Shown piece by piece: positions 11,967 through 24,062 of a stretch of 64,000 nucleotides of DNA. The DNA is taken from contig NC_045148.1 of assembly GCF_008831285.2 (NCBI RefSeq), forward strand, positions 1,922,001-1,986,000, given 5' to 3'. The translations under genes and the position numbers were made by a program. Source of the DNA: Nymphaea colorata. Lineage: Eukaryota > Streptophyta > Magnoliopsida > Nymphaeales > Nymphaeaceae. The notes below the pieces were generated by a model, which did not search any database, had not been told where the DNA came from, and saw only the letters and a program-made list of their open reading frames with translations. Within the stretch, counting starts at the first letter, position 1, and each line of letters opens with the position of its first letter.

Positions 11967-11974
11967 GTTTCAAA

Positions 11975-12382
11975 CTATGTCACACGAACACGGCAAAATG
12001 GGCCACATACCGGTGTCGACACTCCGACACCTGGATACCGACACTTGGACACGGCAGGATACGTTTTGGATCGGGTCTGGGTCAGACCCAATCCAAACCA
12101 CTTTACTAACCCAACATTCTTTGTTTTGTTTGAGACTTTCTTTCTTATGACTTATAAGATTGGTCATGAACAATGTTTTGTTTGAGAATCTGAGACTTTC
12201 TTTCTTATGACTCATGAGATTGTAAGAGTGAATTATTAATTTAATGTTTTTTTATTTTATTATCCTTTTTATTTTTTTAGAATATAAAATTCACCGTATC
12301 CGCGTATCCTAAAATTTTAAAAATTACCGTATCCGCATACCCGTACCCATAGGATACCCGTACCTGTATCCGTGTGACATAG
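11975..12382. mobile_element. Short hAT-like element, copy A (408 bp, 8-bp target duplication)
   Basis: The element starts CTATGTCACACGAACACGG and ends in the inverted complement of CTATGTCACACGGATACAGG, so the termini are inverted repeats of about 15-20 bp. It is flanked by an exact 8-bp direct repeat, gtttcaaa (11967-11974 and 12383-12390). It has no coding capacity and contains internal duplicated gagactttctttcttatgac words. Copy B at 14216-14625 is the same element in opposite orientation. The duplication length points to hAT; the CTATG terminus is atypical for hAT, so the superfamily is inferred. Confidence 0.87.
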
Positions 12383-12497
12383 GTTTCAAACCAACAGAGA
12401 TACCCCAGACAAACACACTCATTTTCAATAGTCAGCGAGGTTCAATCATATGGGTGCTCCTTAGACCAGGCAAAGCTTTGATAACTAACCCTACATT

Positions 12498-12534
12498 AAA
12501 AAAAAAAAAAAAAAAACAACAACAACAACAACAG
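12498..12534. repeat. Poly(A) followed by (CAA)n
   Basis: A run of about 19 adenines passes directly into five CAA units. It resembles a retroposon tail, but nothing upstream could be identified as a retroposon body. Confidence 0.85.
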
Positions 12535-12686
12535 ACTTTGCTTTGCCATTGTAAATTCAAACACCTAAACTTATGAGATTGCCAAGGTCCTCATGGTAGA
12601 TGCCCAGGTCTAAAAATTAAAGACCCTACTCCAACGTGTAGGGAGGAAAAGAAGAGTAGAATTTCATGAGAGTTGGCTGCTTTCTC

Positions 12687-13153
12687 CATAGTTGGCTGAC
12701 TCACGAGTTGGCCTGGGGGATTGCCCGAGTCAGCTCGAATTGGTAGAAAACATGGCCATGAATCAAGTTTGGCCCGGGCATGCCCCTGACTCGCCCAATT
12801 CATGTTATTTAAAACTCTAGCAAGTTGACAAGTCAATTCACTAACTCAGTCCGAGTCTAAGTCACGGGTTTGCCAATTATGGCCTTTTCAAGCATAGTTG
12901 CCTAACTCACCGAATTGGCTGGGGAATCACCCAAGTCAGCTCGGATCTCTAGAAAACTTGGCCCCGAGTCAAGGTTAGCCCAGCTCGCCCTTGACTCAGC
13001 CTGACTAAGCCCAACTCGCCCCTAACTCAGCCTAACTCGTCCTGACTTGCCCGATTCAGGTTATTTTAAAACATGACCGAGTCGACGAGTCAACTTGCTG
13101 ACCTAATCGGTCATTTACCAATCCGAGTCTAAGTCATGGGTTTGCCAACTATG
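12687..13153. repeat. Two tandem copies of a CGAGTC-rich, catagttgg-terminated repeat
   Basis: Copy 1 (12687-12881) and copy 2 (12893-13153) both start catagttg and both end in a word close to gggtttgccaactatg, whose inverted complement again starts catagttgg. They share the order: terminal word, gagtcagctcg, tagaaaac, actcgccc, gttattt, gtcaac, ccgagtctaagtca. Copy 2 is longer through extra gactcagcc-type units. Related CGAGTC-rich sequence recurs at 36868-37020 and 60775-61211. I could not fix target duplications, so the class is open. Confidence 0.7.
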
Positions 13154-14207
13154 TTCTCAAGCTGAGGTTAGACCTGCTTCTGGAAAAAGAAAGTTCTAAA
13201 CAGAAAAGGAAGAACAAGTATCCAATCAAAGAACATTCCGAGTGTGCGAGAGGTTCGTCCCTACCACTTCAAGTGAAGCCCGAAGGCCCCCCATTGCCCC
13301 TGCCTCTAGGGTCCTGAGCTGCATCAGTATCCAGTCAAAGAACATTGAAACAATCATTAGGAATGCACATTTCAAACCTCAGCAGGCCTAAAGAAAACAC
13401 CACACTACTCGATGAATTATAATTGCAACAATGACAGGATTTTCACCTTGTTACTACTGAAGAAACCATTCAAGTTTTGCAGTTGACACTTGACACAATT
13501 TGATCTTGAATGCTCAGCCTCTTTTTCCTTAGGATGACTGAAGATTTTGCTCCTAGAAAGATATTAATTTTCCTGTATAAAAGAAAAGTTCCAAACACAA
13601 TAGTTTGGCTGCTCGAAGGAATTATTTCAAAACATTTATAATTTTGGCTTTCTGAAAAACATTTTAGAAGTTTGCTTGTACTCAGAAAATTTGATAACCA
13701 CAAACGGGAGTTCTGACCTCACTTTTAACTTCTTTAAACTGTTCAAGGAGCCAAGAGTACCATCCCCTGTGTCTCCTTTCCAAAGGTTTCCAATTTCTCT
13801 AAAACAACAGTCCTTTGTCTATGAATGCAAACAGCTGCAACTGAATAACGCTGCCTGATAAAATGCTAAACAGATGTGATTAACCTGAGGATGCGCTTTA
13901 CAGTTATACATGAAGAAGAGGAAATAGAGGTATGTTCATGCTTCAATATAATGTACATATTGCATGTGATACATCAAATGGTCGATCCATCCATGAGAGA
14001 ACAGAAAAAGGAAAAACAGTTAAATGGTTACATTGGAGATGGAGGAAATGTAATCAACTAAAAATAGCACACTATAATAAAAGGACTGTTACAGGCTTGC
14101 AATTCCTAAGATTTTTACTGAAATTGAGTCTAGAGAACTGAAAAAATCATATATGCAGGCTTCCAAGTACAGCATGCAAAGGACAAGCAAAGGACTTGTG
14201 GAATGAA
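13154..14207. other. Intergenic region, no gene recognised
   Basis: Only short interrupted frames. This interval and its neighbours separate the two inverted hAT-like copies. Confidence 0.5.
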
Positions 14208-14215
14208 ACAACAAC

Positions 14216-14625
14216 CTATGTCACACGGATACGGGTATGGGTATCCTATGGGTATGGGTACGAGTACGCGAATACGGTAATTTTCAAAATTTTAAGATAC
14301 GTGGATACGGTGAATTTTATATTCTAAAAAAATAAAAAGGATAATAAAATAAAAAAAACATTAAATTAATAATTCACTCGTACAATCTCATAAGTCATAA
14401 GAAAGAAAGTCTCAGATTATCAAACAAAACATTGTTCATGACCAATCTTATAAGTCATAAGAAAGAAAGTCTCAAACAAAGAATGTCGGGTTAGTAAAGT
14501 GGTTTGGATCGGGTCTGACCCAGCCCCGATCCAAAACGTATCCTGCCGTGTCCAAGTGTCGGTATCCAGGTGTTGGAGTGTCGACACCGGTACGTGGCCC
14601 ATTTTACCGTGTCCGTGTGACATAG
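14216..14625. mobile_element. Short hAT-like element, copy B (410 bp, 8-bp target duplication)
   Basis: Same family as copy A at 11975-12382 but inverted. It starts CTATGTCACACGGATACGGG and ends in the inverted complement of CTATGTCACACGGACACGG. An exact 8-bp direct repeat, acaacaac, flanks it (14208-14215 and 14626-14633). The two copies align along their entire length with scattered substitutions and a few small indels. Different target duplications show they are independent insertions, not a duplication of one site. Confidence 0.88.
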
Positions 14626-14633
14626 ACAACAAC

Positions 14634-15029
14634 ACAACACCATATAAAGGACAAGCAAAGACCTTGAGGACAGAACAAACAGAAATACGACTCTTCAAAC
14701 AACTCAAAAGGATTGTACACCTGCACCATAGGCCAAGGAAAAGATTCTAAGGAAACACTATAAATGAAGCAAAAGCACATGTCCTCCAAATAGCATGATA
14801 AAAGATATAAACTTGCCAAACTAATCATTTTTACATTAACAAATATCCAAAGGCATGAGACAGCACATTTTATCAGGATCAAGGATTGGCAATGTAAATG
14901 AATTATCAATAGGAAAAAAAAAAAAAAAAAAACTAACCACGGAAACAAATAAAACCAACAATATCTTCACACTCTCCTCTTAGAAACATACGGAACCAAT
15001 AATAATCTTCACAACCTCTCCCCTGCTCT
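14634..15029. other. Intergenic, nothing recognised
   Basis: AT-rich, with a poly(A) tract of about 19 at 14914-14932. No gene seen. Confidence 0.5.
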
Positions 15030-15037
15030 CTCCTGAT

Positions 15038-15196
15038 CAGTAGCGGAGCTACATATTGGTTGGTGTAGCCCCATAATTTTTCTTCGTTTCATACAGGTGC
15101 TATCAAATATTTACTTATTTGTATATACATCCCCTTAAGGAATGAAAATTTCTGAACTGGTACCCCTCAGCCAAAAAATTTATGGCTCTGCCACTG
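15038..15196. mobile_element. Short hAT-type element, sister of 6329-6550
   Basis: The 159-bp element starts CAGTAGCGGAGCTA and ends in the inverted complement of CAGTGGCAGAGCCATA. An exact 8-bp direct repeat, ctcctgat, flanks it (15030-15037 and 15197-15204). The termini match those of the element at 6329-6550, so the two belong to one non-autonomous family. It is shorter and has no coding capacity. Confidence 0.86.
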
Positions 15197-15204
15197 CTCC
15201 TGAT

Positions 15205-16247
15205 CTTTAAAGACTGATATGTGCAACTTGCTTCAGATTTAAAAAATGAGTAAGATGGCTTGGAGATCAAATGCTATAAAGCAGGGTATTTCAATGGCGG
15301 GTGAACAATCACATTTCATAAACCAATGTAAGATTATTTCATCAGTGTGAAGCATGATAATAATCGTACCCGCTTTCTCCAGCCAAAAGGTTGCCTAAGC
15401 TCATAGGCCTACAACTAAAATCATCACAAACAGAACCAACCTACAGAGGAAAGTTACCCAGAATACCTAACTTCAGAATGAAATACTCCCTCCCTGGACA
15501 AAAATTTCCAGTTCATATCATTGAAGTAGCATATTGTGAAGAAGAGCATTCAAAATGTCATTCTGATTACCATTTGACAGAACAAACATAGACAAACGTG
15601 TTCACAGATATAAATTCAAGAGGAGACGCTAACTTGCTAATCATGGAGAAACTTAGCAAGTCACAAAAGCAAACAATCATGGAGAATTTAATAACTGTTA
15701 GATAACCATAAAAATGTCCTTCCAAATGTATTACAGACTAATGAAAAAAATGCACATTGAGAAGTGATTATGCTTTTGGATAAATTATCCTTCAGGGTAC
15801 ATTCTTGGCTGACCAGCTTTCCTCAACACGATATTTGAAGGCAAGAGACTGTCAATTACTTTGTCACATCATGACAAACTACACTTGTAGAATGTCCACT
15901 TGAACCATGACATTTAATGGATAGTGAAAGCTGCTCCAAGGTTAAGAAAGTGTTGTCTTCAACTTGATTACGGTCTATTATTTCCCAATGGATATCTTGA
16001 TACAGGTTATTTTGGACGGAGTTTTTTTATGACCTTAATGTTTTTGAGAAAAACAACAATCCAACAGCTGATCAATAGTCTCACCATCTTTTCTTCCCTT
16101 GGTAAAACTTGTAAACATCTGACTCTCAGTCATTGAACTCAAGTAGCTCAGCAAGCCCCTTTGATATACCTACTTCTGGATGTTTTCAACCCATTCTTGT
16201 TTGCCCAATCATCAATGTCCTCCAACTCACTCCCATTCCATACATAC

Positions 16248-16325
<78 letters not shown>

Positions 16326-17640
16326 AGTGGGAGTGAGCTGGAGGATATTGATGATTGACCAAACAAGAAGGGGTTGAAAAGTTTCTCTCTTTAGTCAGAC
16401 CTTGGAAGTGACCATCACAATTCCAGTTTGTCTTTTCAATACCAGCACCATCAGTTTTCATTTCTGCAGAAACATGAGGTGTGCTTGAATGGTTGTGATT
16501 CAAATAGTTAAGATGGAGGCACTCATCAACTGGACAACATAACCTGGATACCAAAAAGAATCAGTTCCATTGTGTAATATCTCCTCATGGTTTGGAGTCT
16601 CATCAAATATTTTTGTTACTCTGGGACTGTGTGCTCATCCCCTGATGCTCTGAGATAGTGAGATTGCTCCTTCCTGTGTCATAATGTACGGAGTCTGACG
16701 AATAGCCACCAGAAATGAAAAGAGCTAACCGGTCCTTATCTTGTTCATTTAAGTTTACCGACTAAATGATACCATTGCCTTCTTTTGCAGGTAGGTGCTC
16801 TAGGCTTTCTCTACTACATTTACCTGCTAATGCCCCGATAATCTGGCCATGTCTCAATAAAGCACCTCGACCTACTTGTTTTATCTGACACATCAGATAT
16901 TTGAACAGCTCTCTCAAAATTCTCCAACTAAAAGAAAAATACAACCGAATAAAAAAGTACATGAAATGTAAATATATAAATAAATAAAAATAGATATTAT
17001 AAGTGGAAGGGAAAAAAACTTAAAAAAAATACCTGCCATTTAGTTGTTCCAATAGCAGCAATTAGATCCCGGTGGTGAAAGTCTGTCAAACTGAGTAGCT
17101 TCTAGTCTGCAGGTTCAGCACTAATAAGGCTTTGCTCATGCAAAAAGATTTTATAAACAGATTCCATCCTGTAAAAAGCAAGAATGACTTTCAAAATTTC
17201 TATTTATATCTATAGTCCATGTTCTTCAAAACAGACAATAAAGTCGGTGCCAGTAGCAACAACAACTACAAGAACCCATCTGAGTAGCTTATGCTTTTTC
17301 TCTGAGCTTTAGCCACACCACGGAGATTAAAGTTCTACAGCCTGATTCCATCTTTGTTGAGCTTCAAATATCAATAGCTTAAAATTTCACACAGTGTGGA
17401 CAACAAAAATTGAATAACAAGAAAAATGTGCCCCTCAAAATAGTTGAAGATCAAACTTAATGACAAGTTAACAACCTCCTTACTGGCTTATGCACGTATG
17501 GTATGGCAATATAAATAACAAAAGAAGCAAAAAGTAGATATTTTTTTCGATCAAACGTGAAACTACCAGTTAGTTAATGGTAATGTCAGAGTCATCTTGT
17601 AGCATGGAGTGGTAAATTGATTTCGTCTGTAGTTAAAGTT
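15205..17640. other. Intergenic region with a long palindrome, no gene recognised
   Basis: Short frames only, none with a recognisable domain. The notable structure is the hairpin at 16183-16380, described separately. Confidence 0.5.
16183..16380. repeat. 198-bp palindrome: 60-bp inverted arms around a (CATA)n(TA)n core
   Basis: The left arm (16183-16242) and right arm (16321-16380) are reverse complements with 6 mismatches in 60, by eye. The 78-bp spacer is CATA then TA repeats and is largely self-complementary, so the whole unit could fold into one long hairpin. The arms include ttttcaaccc, ttcttgtttg, caatcatcaat and ctcactccca. No target duplication is visible, so it may be an inverted duplication at a TA tract and not a standard transposon. 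Confidence 0.88.
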
Positions 17641-19080
17641 ACACCGACCAATTCCTTCGTTTCTTTGCATTGGATGAGCTGGTTTGCTCACCTCAAGCAA
17701 TCATCAAGGGCATGGAAAAATCATGAGAAGGCACCTTTGGCAGGGCACTCAAGTTCATACCGGAGGTCTTCCGATATCATGGTCTGAAGTGTTCTTACCT
17801 CGAGATGAGGGTGGATTGGGAGTGAGAAGTGTTGAGAAAAAGAAAAGGTCTATGTTAGCCAAAAAATTCTTCGAAAATTGCAAAGAACCGTAGATTCCTC
17901 TGGGTCTTCTTAGCAAATCAAAAATATTTACCTCACTCATCTATTTAAATTGATTATGGCATACCTGGAAAAGCTTACGGCTGGAAAGATATTAGATCAG
18001 AAACGCTTCTGTTCACCATCGGAGACTATTGGCAAATCAGGAACAGAAGACTCGTGCATGCATGGACAGATCTGTGGGTATGGAAGGGACCCTCCATTGA
18101 TGTACAAGTATTGTTTAAAAATTTTCTTCATGTCAAAGTTGTTGATGCCCTAGATCCCATCTTTGCCACTGCTTGTAACTTCAAGGAGGCTGACTTAGCC
18201 AATCCAGATGATATCAAAGACATGCTTAGTTAGAGTACTTGGTAGCCTTCTCGTTATGATAAACTCTGCTGGAATGAGACTGAAGCTTCCCTACCCAAGC
18301 GCGTTCTTGAGCCTACTAGGAAAAGGCAATCCAACAAAAAGGTACTTAAATGATTTGGCCAAAATTTCACATTCCCAGAGCAGCTAACATCCTGCAGTTT
18401 GCAGACACATGGAGGCTAAAAACCCACGACCAGCTGCACAGACTGGGATTCTCTGGTCCTAGTCAATGTGCCCTCTGCAAGAGAAATGAAGAAGCCACTC
18501 ATCACCTTTTTGTTTCTTGCCCTGTGGGTAATAAAATGTGGATACGTACCTCAACTATTTAACAAGAGAAGAGTGTAGTATCTTAACGCAGGAGCTGCAT
18601 TTCTCAGGTAACACCGTTAAGCCACAAGACTATTTATGAGTATCGGATACCTGCTTTTGAAATGGTGGTTTCGGCCATTTGGAAAAGGAAAAACAAGACC
18701 ATCTTCCAGGTCGAAAGATTCGGAGAGATTCAGTATTGATGCATCAGGTAAGAATTTGCAGTGGTCCTTTATTGGAAAAGCATGATTGGGAACCTTAGCA
18801 GGTTGGCCCAAAGTATCGAAAGCAGACTTGAACAGTACTGGAGATTGCATTTACCATAAGGGACCAGTCTGTTCGCTCCTTGAAGCAGGTTTCTTTCGTC
18901 GCCCATCGAACTCCCCCTGCAGAAAATGGAATTATTGGGAGGATATTCTCAGGTCAATTTAATGAAAAAATGATCATCCAAGTGAGCCAGCCAGATATCA
19001 CTGCTGAAATGAATTGTACAATTGAAGGTAGAGGTTCAAGGAATTGCAGCAAATCCAATTGTTGAATTCCTGCTTAAGAC
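17641..19080 (+). pseudogene. Decayed LINE (non-LTR retrotransposon) reverse-transcriptase C-terminal region
   Basis: Fragments in three frames follow the order of a plant LINE ORF2 end. First comes IMRRHLWQG...LPISWSEVFLP..EGGLGVRSVEK at about 17709-17840, typical of the segment after the reverse transcriptase. Next is the zinc-binding zf-RVT segment at about 18380-18545 (FADTWRLKTHDQLHRLGF, CALCKRNEEATHHLFVSCPVG), with the expected Cys/His pairs. Then VSAIWKRKNKTIFQ near 18670. A possible RNase H-like remnant (ITAEM...IEG) is near 18995-19030. Frames are broken by stops and shifts, so it is inactive. The 5' reverse-transcriptase core and the 3' tail were not found. Confidence 0.75.
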
Positions 19081-20400
19081 AGCAATGTTCGTGTTTGCCG
19101 TAAAGGGTATGCTGAGCATTCTCTTCATGAGAAATTGATTGACATAGAAACCCTGACCGGTAACTTTGATGCGAATTTCCTCTCCTGTTGAACAGTATTT
19201 TGTTTATTCTTCACAAACTACGGGAGGCCTGCCTAATCCCAGCTTGGCATCTGAAGAAGGTTAGAAAAAACTCAAAACATTTAAAATATAAATAATTATC
19301 TGTTATTTAAGAAGGTAACTCAGACTTACGCGAAAAGAATGGGAAGAAACAAGTCTATAATAAGCCAAAAGGAAAGGACAACAACCGATAACAAAGTAAA
19401 TGCAAAACATTTTGCTTGAGAATTTTCAGGTACCATTCGATTCCTTCTCCTGAGTACTCATTTTGAGAACCTGTTCAGATCAGATTGCCATTGTTGTGGA
19501 CTTGGCGGCTCAGTTGAAAATCTCCGCAACAATTTAGAGACTCAAATGCTTTGTCTTTGGTGGATCTTAAATGAAATTGGGGCTAACCTAACTTGCATAA
19601 AAATATTAAATAATAACCTGAACATATAGAAATCATGTTAGCCAGAGGCCCTGATCCTAGATGTATATGAACAATAGCTAATTATCATGAATATTTTTTT
19701 CACATTCCACGATGCAATTTCTTGGGTCTGAGAAAAATGCAGTATGGTGAGCTTTCATTCCTAGTTAGTGGTTCTACCTGCTCTTTGTCAAGATACCTTC
19801 TCCAAGTACTTTTCCAAGAAAATGAGGGTTTCTTTTTTTCTTGAGAAATATTGCGTTATCTGCTGATTCGAATTGAATTGACGGCAAATCAATTCGATCT
19901 AGTAGTCAATTCAAATGTGACATATATCATTCAAATACTTCAAGAAATTTATCACTTTCACTGGATTTTCATTCATTTTTTTCAAAATGATCTTTAATAT
20001 TTTTTACTGATAATGCTGAATTGGTAAATCAGCTGATTCATGGAACGTAAAATTGGCAGTTTCCCATAATCATACAATTTTATAATCAAAATGCTTAATT
20101 TTTAAGAAATTTAAATTATCAAACAAACTAAGTATTTTGTTTTCAGAGTTAGGAAATTGAAACTAGGAATTTTTTATTCGATTGCAGTTCAATAAGGATT
20201 ATGGGTCCGAAATTTTCATTCTTGAATTAAAATTCCAAACCATTCAAATGCCTGAAATTAGATACTTGAAGCAATGAAAGGGACAAGCTATAAGGAGCGC
20301 GGTGGTCTGAAGATTGGCTGAGAATTATGTATCTTATGAAGTCATGGACTCTCTAGTTTCTGCCTCTGCCTCTGCTGCCGCCGCCGTCGCCCCACCCGGC
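19081..20400. other. Intergenic region and promoter side of the splicing helicase
   Basis: AT-rich and without coding signal to about 20280. Sequence then turns GC/CT-rich towards the helicase start. A telo-box-like aaccctag lies just upstream of the start codon (about 20490-20497), a motif common in plant housekeeping promoters and leaders. Confidence 0.5.
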
Positions 20401-20515
20401 CACGACTCTTCTTCTTCGCACCTACACTAATAAACGCGCGGCTCGTTAACCGCCACCGTCTTCTTCCTTCTTCCTCCAAGGCACCCAAGAACCCTAGTCT
20501 CCCTCTCTTGTGAAG

Positions 20516-23500
20516 ATGGGGGGAGCGAAGATGGAGGGGCTGAAGAAACTGGAGTACCTCTCGCTGGTGTCGAAGATCTGCACGGAGCTCGAGTCACACA
20601 TCGGCTGCGGCGACAAGGTGCTCGCGGAGTTCATCGCGGAGCTCGGCCGCACCAGCCGCACCGTCGACGAGTTCGACACCAAGCTCAAGGAGAGCGGCGC
20701 CGAGATGCCCGACTATTTCGTCCGTACCCTCCTCACCATTATTCACGCCATCCTGCCCCCGGAGCCGGATGGCCAGGCCGGCGGCAGCCCCAAGCCCGGG
20801 GGGCGGCCACGAAGAAGAGCGCCTTCCCGGGTCTCTCCGTCGCCGACGACCGAGAGAGGGTTAGGGCTTTGGAGAAGGAGATCGAGGGGGATGCTGCCCG
20901 AGCGGCTCCTGGCCGTGAAGAAGATGATTATGATAGGGCTAGGGTTCGCGGTAGGGACAGAGAGCGTCGGGATCGCTACAAAGAGGAAGGAGATGAAAGG
21001 AGCTCTAGGAGGGACCGGCACAGGGAGGAAAGAGACGATGATTTTTACAGAGAGAGGCGCAGAGAAGGTAGGGGTCGGGATAGGGATTTTGATGACGACC
21101 GGAACCATAGGGATCGGCGACGTGAGGATTCGAAATCGTACGGAAACGGTAGGGACGAAAATAGAGATTCGGAGAGGAGGTCTGGTCGGCATCGAGGAAG
21201 CGACCGGTATCGGGATATTGAGGAAGACGAGCACAGCGACAAGGTTCGCAACTCCGACGAGCCCGAACTGTATGGAGTTTATGCCGGGAGGGTTTCTAGG
21301 GTTATGGACAGTGGATGCTTCGTCCAATTGAACGGTTTCAGGGGCAAGGAAGGCCTGGTTCACGTATCGCAGATGGCGAACCGACGAATTGTGAACGCCA
21401 AAGATGCTGTAAAGAGGGACCAGGAGGTTTTCGTGAAGGTAATCTCTGTTTCTGGTCAGAAATTGAGCTTGTCAATGAGGGATGTGGATCAGAGGACGGG
21501 GCAGGATCTCCTTCCCATGAAGAAGAGCTCCGAGGACGACTCCTTTCGGACAAATCCGCTCAGCTCGAACCCGCAGCCCAGGGAAAGGATTGGTCTCTCA
21601 GGGATTAGGATCGTTGATGAGGATTCTTCAGGGCCTTCCAGGCGACCGCTGAAGCGGATGAGCTCACCGGAGAGGTGGGAAGCGAAGCAGTTGATCGCTT
21701 CGGGAGTGTTGGATGTTCGCGAGTATCCAATGTATGATGACGATGGGGACGGGATGATGTATCAGGAAGAAGGTGCGGAAGAAGAACTCGAGATTGAATT
21801 GAACGAAGACGAACCTCCGTTTTTACAGGGACAGACTCGGTACTCGATTGATGTTTCCCCGGTGAAGATTGTGAAGAATCCAGATGGGTCCTTGCAGAGA
21901 GCGGCCATGACGCAGTCGGCTCTTGCGAAGGAGCGGAGGGAGCTTCGGGAGCAGCAGCAGAGGACAATGCTGGATTCGATTCCCAAGGATCTTAATCGTC
22001 CATGGGAAGACCCAATGCCTGAGACGGGTGAGAGGCATCTTGCCCAGGAGCTGAGGGGTGTCGGTCTTTCTGCTTACGACATGCCAGAATGGAAGAAGGA
22101 TGCTTTTGGGAAGGCACCGACATTTGGGCAGAGGTCTAAGCTTTCTATACAAGAGCAGAGGCAAAGCCTTCCAATTTTCAAATTGAAGAAGGAGCTGGTT
22201 CAGGCAGTTCATGACAATCAAGTGCTGGTTGTCATTGGAGAAACAGGCTCTGGGAAGACGACTCAGGTAACTCAGTATCTTGCGGAAGCGGGGTACACGA
22301 CAAGGGGAAAAATTGGTTGTACTCAGCCGCGAAGAGTTGCAGCCATGTCCGTGGCAAAGAGGGTGGCAGAAGAATTTGGGTGCAGGTTGGGGGAGGAAGT
22401 GGGTTATGCTATTCGGTTTGAAGATTGCACAGGACCGGAGACTGTGATTAAGTATATGACTGATGGTATGCTTCTTAGGGAAATTTTAGTCGATGAAAGC
22501 CTCTCTCAGTACTCCGTAATTATGTTGGACGAAGCACATGAGCGGACGATTCATACTGATGTGTTATTTGGGCTGCTGAAGCAACTAATTAAAAGGAGAA
22601 AGGATCTCCGATTAATTGTTACTTCTGCAACTCTTGATGCGGAGAAGTTTTCTGGTTACTTCTTCAATTGCAATATTTTCACCATCCCTGGAAGGACTTT
22701 TCCCGTCGAGATACTCTATACGAAGCAACCAGAAAGCGACTACCTGGATGCTGCACTGATCACTGTGATGCAAATCCACTTGACGGAGCCAGAAGGAGAC
22801 GTTCTTTTGTTTTTGACAGGACAAGAGGAGATAGATACTGCTTGTCAGATCCTCTATGAACGAATGAAGGGGTTAGGAAAAAATGTGCCTGAATTGATCA
22901 TTCTTCCAGTTTACAGTGCTCTGCCAAGTGAAATGCAGTCGAGAATATTCGAGCCTGCACCTCCTGGCAAGAGAAAGGTGGTTGTAGCTACTAACATTGC
23001 GGAGGCATCTTTAACCATTGATGGCATTTACTACGTGGTTGATCCTGGTTTTGCTAAGCAGAATGTTTATAATCCTAAACTTGGGTTGGATTCGCTGGTA
23101 ATTACGCCTATTTCACAAGCATCAGCAAAACAGCGGGCAGGTCGTGCTGGTCGAACTGGTCCTGGTAAGTGCTATAGGCTCTACACTGAGAGCGCTTATC
23201 GTAATGAAATGCTACCAACCACTGTGCCGGAAATTCAAAGGATCAATCTTGGTCTAACCACCCTCACAATGAAGGCTATGGGAATTAATGACCTTTTGTG
23301 CTTTGATTTTATGGACCCTCCTCCACCACAAGCTCTAGTATCTGCCATGGAGCAGCTATATAGTCTGGGTGCCTTGGATGAAGAGGGCCTGCTGACAAAA
23401 CTTGGAAGGAAAATGGCTGAGTTCCCTCTAGATCCACCATTGTCTAAGATGCTTCTTGCTAGTGTTGATCTTGGTTGTAGTGATGAAATTTTGACAATCA

Positions 23501-24000
23501 TAGCAATGCTTCAAACACAAAACATCTTTTACAGGCCGAGGGAGAAGCAGGCCCAAGCTGACCAGAAAAGAGCTAAATTTTTCCAGCCAGAGGGTGACCA
23601 TTTGACTCTCTTAGCTGTTTATGAGGCTTGGAAAGCTAACAATTTCTCTGGTCCGTGGTGCTTTGAAAACTTCGTTCAGTCCCGTTCATTGAGGAGGGCC
23701 CAGGATGTCCGTAAACAGCTTCTCACAATCATGGACAGGTACGGTCTCTTTTCACTTGGAACTAATTTCCTTTTTATATTTGTTTGAAAGGCCTAGAAAC
23801 AATTGGCTGGGGTCACCACCTGTGTGTCTCGTCCAGCAAGTTGGACCATTCAATATTACATTACATATGTTCATTCATGAACCATCTAGTCGTGCCGATC
23901 AGACGGTTGAGATGAGTTCAATTGTAGTGGTCATACTGGGCACTGCTTATACTCCATGCATCCCTGCTTGGAAAGCCTAACTTGACTAATCACGGACCCG

Positions 24001-24062
<62 letters not shown>

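Noticed and set aside
16133-16554. Several frames with long Tyr-Ile runs
   Set aside because: They are translations of a TA repeat; the same happens at 23982-24173, 39511-39775 and 48059-48467.
20743-21363. 206-codon minus-strand frame inside the helicase gene
   Set aside because: It is the antisense of the Arg/Asp-rich segment of the real gene.
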